Below the pieces are notes generated by a model that did not search any database, was not told where the DNA came from, and was given only the letters and a program-made list of their open reading frames with translations. The position numbers and the translations under genes were made by a program. Below, in pieces: positions 16,087-24,246 of a DNA stretch of 64,000 nucleotides (its first letter is position 1; each line of letters begins with the position of its first letter). The DNA is taken from the NCBI RefSeq assembly GCF_019297855.1, contig NZ_CP079194.1, positions 496,001-560,000 of the forward strand. The letters are read 5' to 3'. The stretch comes from Gymnodinialimonas ceratoperidinii (GTDB lineage: Bacteria > Pseudomonadota > Alphaproteobacteria > Rhodobacterales > Rhodobacteraceae).

Positions 16087-16782
16087 CTAGGGGGAAACCA
16101 ATTCGACGCCCAACAGTTCCAAAGCGATGCGCATGTCTTTCCCGGTCGGCATGGATGCCACCCGGGTCTGGCGCCTCATTTCGGGGGGCAGGGCGTCTGC
16201 CACCGCATCGCTCAGCGCGACGAGCCGGGTGTCGGCCCGAAGCGAGGGCGCGGCCTCGGCAAAGATCGACGCGCTGCGCGGCGAGAACAGTGGCACGATG
16301 AGATGCGGCCGTGTCAGGGCTTCCGAGAAAACTTCGGAGGGTGGCAGTCGGCGCTGATCGTAGGCTGCGACCTCTGCGACGCTCAGACCTGCGTTTGCCA
16401 AGCGGGCAGCAACATCGCCGCGCGTCTGCGTCCCGTGGACATGCAGAAGCCTGTCGTGCGGCGGGCGTGCGGTCAGATTTTCCACCAGTTCATCGGCAGT
16501 GAGGCCTGCAACCTCTGCCTGCAGTCCCGCGGCGCGCGCAGCGGTCGCTGTCCGGGGGCCAACACAATAGGCGGGCAGCGTGGAGGGGGGCAGAAACCCC
16601 ACGGCGGCTTCGGACGTCAGGATCAGGCCGTCGACGCCGTTCAGCTCCACGCGAGCGCCGGTTCCCACGATCTCCATCAGCGGGGCAATGACGATCTCCA
16701 CGCCCGTCAAACCACGGGCAAACCGCTCGGATGCGGGGCGCGGGCGGGTGAGGAGGAGCGTGGGCGTCTGGTGGACTTGCAT
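16087..16782 (-). CDS. hemD: Uroporphyrinogen-III synthase
   Basis: A 231-aa enzyme that closes and inverts ring D of hydroxymethylbilane to give uroporphyrinogen III, the branch point to heme, siroheme and cobalamin. HemD is poorly conserved. The call rests on [17 protein letters not shown] at the start, [51 protein letters not shown] and [13 protein letters not shown], all in the expected order. It is the first gene of the hemD-mic60-hemY minus-strand group and diverges from tsaD across 63 bases. The ATG at 16782 avoids an unrelated upstream extension. hemC is not in the window. Confidence 0.9.
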   Translation of the reverse strand: MQVHQTPTLLLTRPRPASERFARGLTGVEIVIAPLMEIVGTGARVELNGVDGLILTSEAAVGFLPPSTLPAYCVGPRTATAARAAGLQAEVAGLTADELVENLTARPPHDRLLHVHGTQTRGDVAARLANAGLSVAEVAAYDQRRLPPSEVFSEALTRPHLIVPLFSPRSASIFAEAAPSLRADTRLVALSDAVADALPPEMRRQTRVASMPTGKDMRIALELLGVELVSP

Positions 16783-16845
16783 GACCCGCAGTGTTACCTC
16801 GCAGGTCACGGCCGCACAATCGGGCCAGCAAGTCGGGCGGGCGCC

Positions 16846-17910
16846 ATGTCTCTGACAATCCTCGGTATCGAAAGCAGTTGCGATGACACCGCCGCCGCGA
16901 TCCTGCGCGGGACGGGAGATGACGTGGCGATCCTTTCCAACGTGGTATCGTCGCAGACAGACTTGCACGCGGCCTTCGGCGGTGTCGTCCCGGAACTCGC
17001 CGCGCGCGCCCATGCGGAGACGCTCGATCTGGTGGTCGAGGAAGCCATCGCCGCAGCGAATTGCACGCTGCACGATGTGGACGCCATCGCGGTGACGGCC
17101 GGACCCGGTCTGATCGGCGGCGTGCTCTCGGGCGTCATGGCGGCCAAGGGGCTGGCCATGGGTCTCGGCAAGCCGCTGATCGGCGTGAACCACCTTGCGG
17201 GCCACGCGCTGACGCCCCGGCTGACCGATGGTTTGGCCTTTCCCTATCTTCTGTTGCTGGTCTCTGGCGGCCATTGCCAGTTTCTGCGCGTGGAAGGACC
17301 CGAGACCTTCACCCGCCTCGGCGGCACCATCGACGACGCGCCGGGCGAGGCCTTCGACAAGGTCGCGCGGCTTCTTGGCTTGCCGCAACCGGGCGGTCCC
17401 TCCGTCGAGGCGGCTGCCAAGATGGGGGATGCTTCGCGCTTCAAGCTGCCCCGTCCGTTGCTGGATCGCGAGGGTTGCGACCTGAGCTTCTCGGGCTTGA
17501 AGACGGCAGTGCTCCGCCTGCGCGACACTCTTGTGGCCGAGAACGGCGGCCTGACCGAGCAGGACCGTGCCGACATTTGCGCCAGCTTTCAGGCCACCGT
17601 CGCGCATGTCCTGGCCGAAAAATCACGCCGGGCCCTGGCGCTTGGCGACATGACCGCTTTCGCGGTGGCGGGAGGCGTCGCGGCCAACCAGACCCTGCGC
17701 GCCGCGTTGGAGGCGGTCACCGAGCTGCCCTTCGCCGCACCGCCGCTGGCGCTTTGCACCGACAATGCCGCAATGATCGCCTATGCGGGCCTCTTGGCGT
17801 TCGAGCGCGGGCGCGTTGATGGCATGGACCTCGTCGCGCGGCCGCGCTGGCCGCTCGATCAAACGGCGGCGCCGATGATCGGATCTGGCAAGAAGGGGGC
17901 GAAGGCATGA
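16846..17910 (+). CDS. tsaD: tRNA N6-threonylcarbamoyladenosine synthase subunit TsaD
   Basis: A 354-aa Kae1/Qri7 family protein that transfers threonylcarbamoyl from threonylcarbamoyl-AMP to A37 of ANN-decoding tRNAs, working with TsaB and TsaE. It begins [15 protein letters not shown]. The metal-binding histidines are in [16 protein letters not shown]-fold signatures [14 protein letters not shown] and [13 protein letters not shown] are present, and the length is normal. The ATG of gpsA overlaps its stop (ATGA). Its partner tsaE is also in this window at 34953-35483. Confidence 0.96.
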   Translation: MSLTILGIESSCDDTAAAILRGTGDDVAILSNVVSSQTDLHAAFGGVVPELAARAHAETLDLVVEEAIAAANCTLHDVDAIAVTAGPGLIGGVLSGVMAAKGLAMGLGKPLIGVNHLAGHALTPRLTDGLAFPYLLLLVSGGHCQFLRVEGPETFTRLGGTIDDAPGEAFDKVARLLGLPQPGGPSVEAAAKMGDASRFKLPRPLLDREGCDLSFSGLKTAVLRLRDTLVAENGGLTEQDRADICASFQATVAHVLAEKSRRALALGDMTAFAVAGGVAANQTLRAALEAVTELPFAAPPLALCTDNAAMIAYAGLLAFERGRVDGMDLVARPRWPLDQTAAPMIGSGKKGAKA

Positions 17911-18830
17911 AACTGGACGTGATCGGCGCAGGCGCTTTCGGGACCGGGCTGGCGATTGCCTATGCCAAGGCGGGGCTCGAGGTCACGCTTTGGGCGCGGG
18001 ATGCGAGCCATCTGCGGAAAGGCGAGAGCACGCGGCTTCCCGGCCATGCATTTCCCCCAACCCTCCGAGTGACAGATCAACTGGATGATTGCGACGCCGA
18101 GGTTGCGCTCATCGCGATCCCGACCCAGAGCATCGGCAGTTTCGCTGCCTCGGCAAAGCTCAACGCCCGCGTCGCGGTGTCCTGCGCCAAGGGGATCGAC
18201 CGCACGTCGGGGCAGGGGCCGACGGCACTGCTGTCCAACGCCGCGCCTGTCGTCGCGCAGCTTACCGGTCCCAGTTTCGCCGCCGATATTGCGCGGGGTT
18301 TGCCCACGGCGCTTACCATCGCCTGCGCAGATGCAGCGGAGGGCGAACGGCTGCAGGCCGATCTCAGCACCCCGGCGCTGCGGCTCTACAGGACCGAGGA
18401 TGTCATCGGTGCGGAATTGGGCGGCGCACTGAAAAATGTCATCGCGATCGCGGCCGGCGCGGTGATCGGCAAGGATCTCGGCGAAAGCGCGCGCGCGGCC
18501 CTTATCGCGCGCGGCTTCGCTGAAATGACGCGCTACGCCACCGCGAAAGGCGCCTTGCCCGAGACACTGACAGGCCTGTCCGGGTTGGGCGACCTCGTGC
18601 TCACCTGCGGATCGACCCAATCGCGAAACTTCCGGTTCGGTCACGCGTTGGCGACGGGCGAGAGCCTGCCGGAAGGCACAACCGTCGAAGGCCTGCACAC
18701 CGCCCGGCAACTGGCCGCCTCACCCGAGGATACGCCGATCGCCGATACCGTCGCAGCGCTTGCCGATGGCACGCTCGACATCGACGGCGCACTCGATCAC
18801 CTTCTGTCCCGCCCCCTCAAACCGGAGTAG
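17907..18830 (+). CDS. gpsA: NAD(P)H-dependent glycerol-3-phosphate dehydrogenase
   Basis: A 307-aa cytoplasmic enzyme that reduces dihydroxyacetone phosphate to sn-glycerol 3-phosphate for phospholipid synthesis. The dinucleotide-binding loop is [17 protein letters not shown]. Other conserved segments are [46 protein letters not shown] with the catalytic lysine, and [18 protein letters not shown]. It overlaps tsaD by four bases and is followed three bases later by the YciI gene, so four genes from tsaD to the EVE-domain gene form one plus-strand unit. Confidence 0.96.
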   Translation: MKLDVIGAGAFGTGLAIAYAKAGLEVTLWARDASHLRKGESTRLPGHAFPPTLRVTDQLDDCDAEVALIAIPTQSIGSFAASAKLNARVAVSCAKGIDRTSGQGPTALLSNAAPVVAQLTGPSFAADIARGLPTALTIACADAAEGERLQADLSTPALRLYRTEDVIGAELGGALKNVIAIAAGAVIGKDLGESARAALIARGFAEMTRYATAKGALPETLTGLSGLGDLVLTCGSTQSRNFRFGHALATGESLPEGTTVEGLHTARQLAASPEDTPIADTVAALADGTLDIDGALDHLLSRPLKPE

Positions 18831-18833
18831 CCC

Positions 18834-19106
18834 ATGCTTTGCGCCATCATCGCCACCGACAAACCCGATCACCTGCAAGTCAGGCTCGACAATCGCGACG
18901 CTCACCTGTCCTACGCGAAGGACAGCGGCAAGCTGGTCATGGCGGGCCCCTTCATCGACGATAACGGCGGCATGTCTGGCACTCTCCTCGTGATCGAGGT
19001 CGACACGATGCAAGACGCCTACGACTTCGCCGAGAACGACCCCTACGCCAAGGCGGGCCTGTTCGAGAAGGTGCGCATTGAGCAATGGAAGAAGGTAATC
19101 GGCTGA
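18834..19106 (+). CDS. YciI family protein
   Basis: A 90-aa dimeric alpha+beta barrel protein of the YciI/YCII-related family. Characteristic pieces are MLCAIIATDKPDH, the conserved HLSYAKDSGKLVMAGPF with a candidate active-site histidine, and the FAENDPYAKAGLFEKVRIEQWK ending. Biochemical roles in the family are mostly unknown; some members act in dechlorination. The stop shares one base with the start of the following EVE-domain gene (TGATG). A gpsA-yciI-EVE order suggests a housekeeping unit. Confidence 0.92.
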   Translation: MLCAIIATDKPDHLQVRLDNRDAHLSYAKDSGKLVMAGPFIDDNGGMSGTLLVIEVDTMQDAYDFAENDPYAKAGLFEKVRIEQWKKVIG

Positions 19107-19519
19107 TGGCTTATTGGTTGTTCAAGTCCGAGCCGGGTGTCTGGGGCTGGTCCGATCAGGTCGCGAAGGGCGATGCTGGTGAGGAGTGGGACGGCGTCCG
19201 AAACTACCAGGCTCGCAACTTCATGCGCGATATGGCGGTCGGCGACCTGGGGTTCTTCTACCACTCGCAATCCGAGAAAGCCGTCGTGGGCATCGTCGAG
19301 GTGATCGCGGAAGCGCATCCTGACAGCACGACCGACGACGAGCGGTGGGAATGCGTGGACATCAAGGCGGTGGAGGCCTTGCCCGCGCCGGTCACGCTGG
19401 ATCAGATCAAGGCGCGGGGAGAACTGGCCGATATGGTGCTGGTGAAGAACTCGCGGCTTTCGGTGCAGCCCGTGACCGAGGCCGAGTGGACGACAATTCG
19501 CGCGATGGGTGGCCTGTAA
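19106..19519 (+). CDS. EVE (PUA-like) domain protein
   Basis: A 137-aa single-domain EVE protein. EVE folds belong to the PUA/YTH/ASCH group and bind modified bases in RNA or DNA. The family start YWLFKSEPGVWGWSD, the GVRNYQARNFMRDMAVGD segment and LGFFYHSQSEKAVVGIVEV are all diagnostic. The ATG at 19106 shares one base with the YciI stop; an upstream in-frame ATG would overlap YciI more deeply and adds no conserved residues. It is the last gene of the tsaD unit and is followed by a strong hairpin at 19533-19562. Confidence 0.92.
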   Translation: MAYWLFKSEPGVWGWSDQVAKGDAGEEWDGVRNYQARNFMRDMAVGDLGFFYHSQSEKAVVGIVEVIAEAHPDSTTDDERWECVDIKAVEALPAPVTLDQIKARGELADMVLVKNSRLSVQPVTEAEWTTIRAMGGL

Positions 19520-19532
19520 GCTGCCATGCAAA

Positions 19533-19562
19533 TGGGGGGTCCCGACCCCTCAGGACCCCCCA
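19533..19562 (+). terminator. Hairpin after the tsaD-gpsA-yciI-EVE unit
   Basis: Perfect 10-base arms TGGGGGGTCC (19533-19542) and GGACCCCCCA (19553-19562) enclose a 10-base loop, 13 bases after the EVE gene stop. No T-run follows, so it may act with Rho or as an RNA-stabilising structure rather than as a classical intrinsic terminator. Confidence 0.5.
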
Positions 19563-19737
19563 TCCACCCACGCACGGCCTCGCTCCGCGCGTGTATTCGA
19601 ATTAGGGTCCGCCGTGCTGGCCAGACTTTGCGGTGATACGCCGGAAACTTCGGCGGAGGCAAAGGAATTGCTCGAAGGATTTGAGCTAAACTCTACCGCT
19701 TCCCGCGCGCCTGATCTCAAATCACCGACAAGCTTCC

Positions 19738-19769
19738 AATAAAAAGGCCCGCCCAGTTCTGGGCAGGCC
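19738..19769 (-). terminator. Intrinsic terminator of the DUF2853 gene
   Basis: On the minus strand GGCCTGCCCAG-AA-CTGGGCGGGCC (19769 to 19746, with one G-T pair) is followed by TTTTTATT. It starts 24 bases after the DUF2853 stop and has the classic stem plus T-run form. Confidence 0.8.
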
Positions 19770-19793
19770 ATCGTCACAAACGTCTGGCGGTAA

Positions 19794-20135
19794 TTAGCCG
19801 TACACGCTCTCTTTGCCGAAATGCTTGGTCAGCATGTAATAGACAACGGCGCGGTACTTGTTGCGCTCGGACTTGCCGTAGGTCTCGATGACAGAGTTGA
19901 TGCCTTCCATCAGGTTCTGGCCATCGGACAGGCCAAGCTTTTTCATCAGGAAGTTCTTCTTGATCGTCTCCAGCTCCGACGGCTGGCTGCCCGCGACCGT
20001 GGAGGCGTCGTCGTTGTAGATCGCCGGACCGCAGCCCTTGGTCACTTTCTCCAGCAGCGCCATGTCGGGTTCGATCCCGCACTTGTTGCGCAGGTCATCG
20101 GCGTATTGCGCGATCAAATCGTCACGTTTTCCCAT
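19794..20135 (-). CDS. DUF2853 family protein
   Basis: A 113-aa small helical protein of the DUF2853 family. It begins MGKRDDLIAQYADDLRNKCG, with KLGLSDGQNLMEGINSVIE in the middle and VVYYMLTKHFGKESVYG at the end. No catalytic motif, signal peptide or membrane helix is visible, and family function is unknown. The ATG at 20135 is preceded by GGTGGAAG-like bases and avoids an unlikely N-terminal extension. It is monocistronic: it has its own terminator at 19738-19769, and a 277-base gap separates it from the next gene upstream. Confidence 0.88.
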   Translation of the reverse strand: MGKRDDLIAQYADDLRNKCGIEPDMALLEKVTKGCGPAIYNDDASTVAGSQPSELETIKKNFLMKKLGLSDGQNLMEGINSVIETYGKSERNKYRAVVYYMLTKHFGKESVYG

Positions 20136-20328
20136 AGGTGGAAGTCCCCCGTTGTTAATCTTTTTACGATACCCAGTCCGTCCGACCGAGCTCGCCGCGA
20201 AGGTTAACCTCAGGCTGTCCACTAGCGAAAGGAAAAGTTGTAGAGAAAGCACCCGCAGCAATTTGCGCTATGCGAAGAACCGCGCCCAATCCTGATTCCA
20301 TCGTGTTTCCGGAGGCCTGAAATGCCAC

Positions 20329-20356
20329 GACCCGGACATGTCGCCATGTCCGGGTC
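20329..20356. terminator. Hairpin downstream of the PRC-barrel gene
   Basis: Perfect 12-base arms GACCCGGACATG and CATGTCCGGGTC enclose the loop TCGC, 57 bases past the stop of the minus-strand PRC-barrel gene. No T-run follows on either strand. It probably marks the 3' end of that transcript. Confidence 0.5.
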
Positions 20357-20412
20357 CGAAATCCATCACGTCGCGGGCTATGCCCTTGGTGCGACGCGTG
20401 CATAAGAGTCTA

Positions 20413-20979
20413 TCAGCTGATGACGAAGTCGCTCGGCAGAGCGTCCAGGTCGGCTTCGCTGACCTCTGGCATCGCTTCGATGTCGGCTTCCGTGTAGCCT
20501 TCGAGGATGAGGCGGCTATCGCCCTCGGCCACGATCAATGCGTCCAGCGGTACTGCAACGGTGGACTCACCGATGCCGAGGAAACCACCAACGCCGATGA
20601 TTGCTTCATAGCCGCCCTCGGCTTCAACAACGTAGTCTACTTCGCCTACGTCCGTGTCGGTCGCCGTGTGGACGTCCATGCCGACAACCTCGGCAACAGT
20701 CATCCCGCGAAGGGCCACAGCGTCGCCGTCGAGCTCAGTGTCAACGCCGGCGCCGGCATCCACGTCTGCGGCGAATTCGTCGGTGCCCAGTTCCGTGTCA
20801 CCCTGCACGCCGGCTTCGGCGTTCACCTCGGCGTTGCTGCCAGCATCGATGCCAGCGCCCGAGACGGAAAGGTCAGAACCTGCGCCCGTCGTGGTCGTCA
20901 CGTCGGCGGATTGTGCGAGGCTCGGAGTTGCCATTGCAAGAACGGCGGCGGTGCTGAGAAGTGTCGTCTTGAAAGTCAT
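20413..20979 (-). CDS. Very acidic exported PRC-barrel domain protein
   Basis: A 188-aa protein with a clear Sec signal peptide (MTFKTTLLSTAAVLAMATPSLA) cleaved near AQS. The first 70 mature residues are low complexity (Thr, Gly, Ala, Asp, Glu). A PRC-barrel-like segment follows: LRGMTVAEVVGMDVHTATD, VGEVDYVVEAEGGYEAIIGV and VAVPLDALIV. The mature protein has no lysine and only two arginines but dozens of Asp/Glu. The C-terminus has a short acidic helical repeat (TEADIEAMPEVSEADLDALP). PRC barrels occur in photosynthetic reaction centre H subunits and in RNA-processing or stress proteins; the periplasmic versions are uncharacterised. An AT-rich stretch at 21061-21113 may hold the promoter. 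Confidence 0.85.
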   Translation of the reverse strand: MTFKTTLLSTAAVLAMATPSLAQSADVTTTTGAGSDLSVSGAGIDAGSNAEVNAEAGVQGDTELGTDEFAADVDAGAGVDTELDGDAVALRGMTVAEVVGMDVHTATDTDVGEVDYVVEAEGGYEAIIGVGGFLGIGESTVAVPLDALIVAEGDSRLILEGYTEADIEAMPEVSEADLDALPSDFVIS

Positions 20980-21060
20980 AACGTTTTCTCCCGTGTGGTT
21001 GCTGCCGGGCTCATCCCGGCATCTGGGAGGACAACGGACACCTCAGCACTCCGTTCCAAA

Positions 21061-21113
21061 CTTTTCGAAAAAAAATCGTTTATAAACAAATATTTAATAC
21101 CATATAAGAGACT
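21061..21113 (-). promoter_or_regulatory. AT-rich stretch upstream of the PRC-barrel gene
   Basis: About 50 bases with runs of A and T (an eight-A run, TTTATAAACAAATATTTAAT and CATATAAGAG) stand out against the GC-rich surroundings. They lie 82-134 bases upstream of the PRC-barrel start and beyond the 3' end of ahcY. This could be an UP-element/promoter region or a nucleoid-protein site. I cannot assign -35 and -10 boxes with confidence. Confidence 0.35.
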
Positions 21114-21147
21114 CAACGCGACCCCCGGGGGGCGCCGTTCCATCACG

Positions 21148-21181
21148 AAAAAGCCGCCAGCGAAGTCTCGCGGGCGGCTTT
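21148..21181 (-). terminator. Intrinsic terminator of ahcY
   Basis: On the minus strand AAAGCCGCC (21181-21173) and GGCGGCTTT (21158-21150) pair around a 14-base loop that can itself fold, and are followed by TTTTTC. It lies 30 bases after the ahcY stop. Confidence 0.8.
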
Positions 21182-21210
21182 CCGATTTCCGGCATTTTCC
21201 TGCGAAAAAC

Positions 21211-22596
21211 CTAGTAACGATAGTGCTCGGGCTTGAAAGGTCCGTCCTGCGGCACGCCGATGTAATCGGCCTGCTCCTTGTTCAGTTCCGTCAGCTTTAC
21301 GCCGATCTTCGCGAGGTGCAGACGCGCGACTTTCTCGTCGAGCTTCTTGGGCAGGATGTAGACCTGGTTCTCGTATTCATCGCCCCGCAGCCACAACTCC
21401 ATCTGCGCCAGCACCTGGTTGGTGAAGGAGGCCGACATCACGAAGGAGGGGTGCCCGGTGGCATTGCCGAGGTTCAGCAGGCGCCCCTCGGACAACAGGA
21501 TCAACCGGCTGCCCGAAGGCATCTCGATCATGTCCACCTGTTCCTTGATGTTGGTCCACTTGTGGTTCTTCAGCGCGGCAACCTGGATCTCGTTATCGAA
21601 GTGGCCGATGTTGCCGACGATGGCCATGTCCTTCATCTCGCGCATGTGCTCGATGCGGATCACGTCCTTGTTGCCCGTAGTGGTGATGAAGATGTCCGCG
21701 TCTGCCACGACATCCTCCAGCAGCACCACTTCGAAGCCGTCCATCGCCGCCTGCAACGCGCAAATCGGATCGGCTTCCGTCACCTTCACCCGCGCGCCCG
21801 CACCGGCGAGCGAGGCGGCCGAACCCTTGCCCACGTCGCCGTAGCCCAACACCACGGCTACCTTGCCCGCCAACATCGTGTCGGTGGCGCGCCGGATGCC
21901 GTCGACGAGGCTTTCCTTACAGCCATACTTGTTGTCGAACTTCGACTTGGTGACCGAGTCGTTCACATTGATTGCGGGGAAGGGCAGCTGGCCATTCTTC
22001 TGCAGGTCATAGAGCCGGTGCACGCCCGTCGTCGTCTCTTCCGAGACACCGACGATCTGGTCTCGCATCTTCGTGAACCAGCCGGGTGAGGCCTCAAGCC
22101 GCTTCTTGATCTGAGCCTTGATCGCCACTTCCTCTTCTGACGAGGGCACCGCAATGATATCCTCACCAGCCTCGGCCCGCGCGCCAAGGAGAATGTAGAG
22201 CGTCGCATCACCGCCATCGTCGAGGATCAGGTTCGGCCCCTCTTCGAACTGGAACGACCGGTCCAGATAATCCCAATGCTCTTCCAGGCTCTGCCCCTTG
22301 ATAGCGAAAACCGGCACGCCCGACGCCGCAATCGCCGCCGCCGCGTGGTCTTGGGTCGAGAAGATGTTGCAAGACGCCCAACGCACATCCGCCCCAAGCG
22401 CCACCAACGTCTCGATCAGCACCGCCGTCTGGATCGTCATGTGCAGCGAGCCGACGATCCGCGCGCCCTTCAGCGGCTTCTCCGAACCGTACTCCTCGCG
22501 CAGCGCCATCAGCCCCGGCATCTCCGTCTCGGCAATGTCCAGCTCCTTGCGGCCGAATTCGGCCAGCGCGATATCCTTGACGATATAGTCGTCCAT
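21211..22596 (-). CDS. ahcY: Adenosylhomocysteinase
   Basis: A 461-aa NAD-dependent enzyme that hydrolyses S-adenosylhomocysteine to adenosine and homocysteine, keeping methyltransferases running. The NAD-binding loop is [20 protein letters not shown]. Substrate-binding pieces include [17 protein letters not shown] and [13 protein letters not shown], and the family ending KPEHYRY is intact. The insert after [14 protein letters not shown] is the longer form usual in Proteobacteria. The ATG at 22596 is preceded by GAGGAGG at good spacing. It is monocistronic with its own terminator. Copy B of an interspersed repeat lies about 100 bases upstream. In Rhodobacter capsulatus ahcY is linked to reg/hvr regulatory genes; here regA lies about 3.3 kb beyond its start. 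Confidence 0.97.
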   Translation of the reverse strand: MDDYIVKDIALAEFGRKELDIAETEMPGLMALREEYGSEKPLKGARIVGSLHMTIQTAVLIETLVALGADVRWASCNIFSTQDHAAAAIAASGVPVFAIKGQSLEEHWDYLDRSFQFEEGPNLILDDGGDATLYILLGARAEAGEDIIAVPSSEEEVAIKAQIKKRLEASPGWFTKMRDQIVGVSEETTTGVHRLYDLQKNGQLPFPAINVNDSVTKSKFDNKYGCKESLVDGIRRATDTMLAGKVAVVLGYGDVGKGSAASLAGAGARVKVTEADPICALQAAMDGFEVVLLEDVVADADIFITTTGNKDVIRIEHMREMKDMAIVGNIGHFDNEIQVAALKNHKWTNIKEQVDMIEMPSGSRLILLSEGRLLNLGNATGHPSFVMSASFTNQVLAQMELWLRGDEYENQVYILPKKLDEKVARLHLAKIGVKLTELNKEQADYIGVPQDGPFKPEHYRY

Positions 22597-22694
22597 GTCA
22601 TTGCCTCCTCGGGCATGAAAATAAGCGTCGATTTGGCGGTCCCATACCAGCCCGCTCCTATCGCGGCAATGCGACCTAGGTGGACCAGCCCCCG

Positions 22695-22744
22695 GCTCCT
22701 TCATCTTGGTCAATACAACTCCGGGGGTTTGGGGGCTGGCCCCC
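22695..22744. repeat. Interspersed palindromic repeat, copy B
   Basis: GCTCCTTCATCTTGG (22695-22709), TACAACTCCGG after four bases, and the inverted repeat GGGGGC-TG-GCCCCC (22731-22744) match copy A at 6601-6655 in inverted orientation. The blocks are identical and in the same order; the spacers between them vary. It lies in the 196-base gap between the divergent ahcY and HD-domain genes, so it is in neither reading frame. Confidence 0.75.
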
Positions 22745-22792
22745 AATGCGACAGTTGATAAAAGCGACCAAGACGATTTCCCGGAGCCTCCC

Positions 22793-23392
22793 ATGCCGAA
22801 AACTCAACCGCGTGCCTGGCAACGCATGCTCTCGGGTCGCAGGTTGGACCTGCTCGATCCGACGCCGATGGATATCGAGATCGAGGATATCGCCCATGGC
22901 CTCGCTTTCGTAGCACGCTGGAACGGCCAGACCCGGGGCGATTTCGCCTATTCCGTGGCGGAACATTCCATCCTCGTGACGGACATCCATGCCCGCCTGA
23001 ACCCGAAAGGTCCGGCCAAGTGGCAACTCGCGGCCCTGCTCCACGACGCGCCGGAATACGTCATTGGCGACATGATCTCCCCGGTGAAAGCCGCGGTCGG
23101 CCCCGGCTACAGCGGTCTGGACGACAGGCTCACCGCCGCGATCCACCTGCGCTTCGGTCTGCCGGCGACGTTGCCCAAGACCGTGAAGGCCGCCATCAAG
23201 CGCGCCGACAAGGTCTCCGCCTGGCTGGAGGCGACGCAGCTCGCGGGCTTTGCAGAGGCCGAGGCCGATCGGTTTTTCGGACGGCCCGACCCGGCGCTTG
23301 TCGAGGGGTTGGATCTGCATCTCCGACCCCCGGCGGAGGTCCGTGCCGATTTCACGGCCCGTCACGCGGATCTTCTTTCGCGCCTCACGTAA
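22793..23392 (+). CDS. HD-domain phosphohydrolase (YfbR/HDDC2-like 5'-nucleotidase family)
   Basis: A 199-aa HD-superfamily metal-dependent phosphohydrolase. Putative metal ligands are the histidine of [10 protein letters not shown], the HD pair in [20 protein letters not shown] and an aspartate near [11 protein letters not shown]. The closest general type is YfbR/HDDC2-like 5'-deoxynucleotidases, which cleave dNMPs, but the substrate here is not shown by the sequence. The start chosen is the ATG at 22793 with GGAG seven bases upstream; the longer upstream frame runs through the repeat element and is unlikely to be translated. A GNAT gene follows 32 bases later. Confidence 0.88.
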   Translation: MPKTQPRAWQRMLSGRRLDLLDPTPMDIEIEDIAHGLAFVARWNGQTRGDFAYSVAEHSILVTDIHARLNPKGPAKWQLAALLHDAPEYVIGDMISPVKAAVGPGYSGLDDRLTAAIHLRFGLPATLPKTVKAAIKRADKVSAWLEATQLAGFAEAEADRFFGRPDPALVEGLDLHLRPPAEVRADFTARHADLLSRLT

Positions 23393-23424
23393 TGCGGCGA
23401 GATGCCCGGAAATAGGAATGCACC

Positions 23425-23910
23425 ATGATCATTCGCCCCGCCCACGACCTTGATGCCGGAGAGATCGCGGCGCTTCTGCGCGAGATCATCGCCATCGGCG
23501 GCACCACGGCGATCACCGGGGAGATCAATCGCTCTGATATCCTCGCATGGATGGCGCGTCCGGGCGGAGCCTGGCATGTGGCCGAAACCGAAGAAGGTGA
23601 GATACTCGGTTTCCAATATCTCGCCCCGAACAGCGCCCTGCCGCCCGAAGCCGTGAATATCGCGACGTTTGCCAAGCCGGGGAAGCAGGGGCTTGGGATC
23701 GGCTCGAAACTGTTTCAGGCCACCCGCGAAACCGCGCGCGCGCTTGGGTACCTATGGATCAATGCCGATATCCGCGCCGATAACGAAAGCGGCCTGGCCT
23801 ATTATCAATCCCGAGGGTTCGAGGATTATGGCCGGATCGATGGCTACGAGATGGCCGACGGCACGATCGTGGACAAGATCCTCAAGCGGTACGATCTCAA
23901 GGACGCATGA
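23425..23910 (+). CDS. GNAT family N-acetyltransferase
   Basis: A 161-aa single-domain GNAT acetyltransferase. The acetyl-CoA pyrophosphate loop reads KPGKQGLGIGSKLF. The C-terminal signature ADNESGLAYYQSRGFEDYGRI is typical of small-molecule or phosphinothricin-like acetyltransferases. There is no signal peptide. The substrate cannot be read from sequence. It lies 32 bases after the HD-domain gene and is probably cotranscribed with it. Confidence 0.92.
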   Translation: MIIRPAHDLDAGEIAALLREIIAIGGTTAITGEINRSDILAWMARPGGAWHVAETEEGEILGFQYLAPNSALPPEAVNIATFAKPGKQGLGIGSKLFQATRETARALGYLWINADIRADNESGLAYYQSRGFEDYGRIDGYEMADGTIVDKILKRYDLKDA

Positions 23911-23989
23911 ATCGACGCCGCGATCTGAAAGCGGGAGAGATGCTTTCAGACCGCGGCGCGGACTGGCCCATGGGGGAGGCCAGTCAAAC

Positions 23990-24151
23990 TTACATGATGC
24001 CAGTCTGGCGCAACCAGCGCCGCTGATCCTGACTGTCGCGCTCCTTCTGCGCCCGGGTGCGGTGGTCGTGGTCCACCCAGTGGTCAGGCGCGCTCCATGT
24101 CCCATCGGACCGGGTGGCGACCTTGAAGCTCTTTGCGAGAATGTCGAACAT
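23990..24151 (-). CDS. Small hypothetical protein, 53 aa
   Basis: A short reading frame, MFDILAKSFKVATRSDGTWS onward, with a well-placed AAGGA seven bases before the ATG at 24151. The C-terminal half is rich in His, Asp, Arg and Gln (HWVDHDHRTRAQKERD) and ends RRWLRQTGIM. There is no membrane segment. It is divergent from a LysR-type gene that starts 95 bases away, an arrangement in which the regulator often controls its neighbour. The family is not recognised. The good ribosome-binding site and neighbour-like codon choice favour a real gene. Confidence 0.6.
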   Translation of the reverse strand: MFDILAKSFKVATRSDGTWSAPDHWVDHDHRTRAQKERDSQDQRRWLRQTGIM

Positions 24152-24246
24152 GGTGCGTTCCTTTCTGAGGTTGTGCATCCTTGATACCCCCTTGCGTCCG
24201 AGCTGCCGACTCCGCAATACTGGCAACATGTTAGCTCTGGTGACAT

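Noticed and set aside
22597..22792. SAH- or SAM-type riboswitch upstream of ahcY
   Set aside because: The leader is occupied by the interspersed repeat and I could not identify the conserved core of any such riboswitch; a covariance-model search would settle it.
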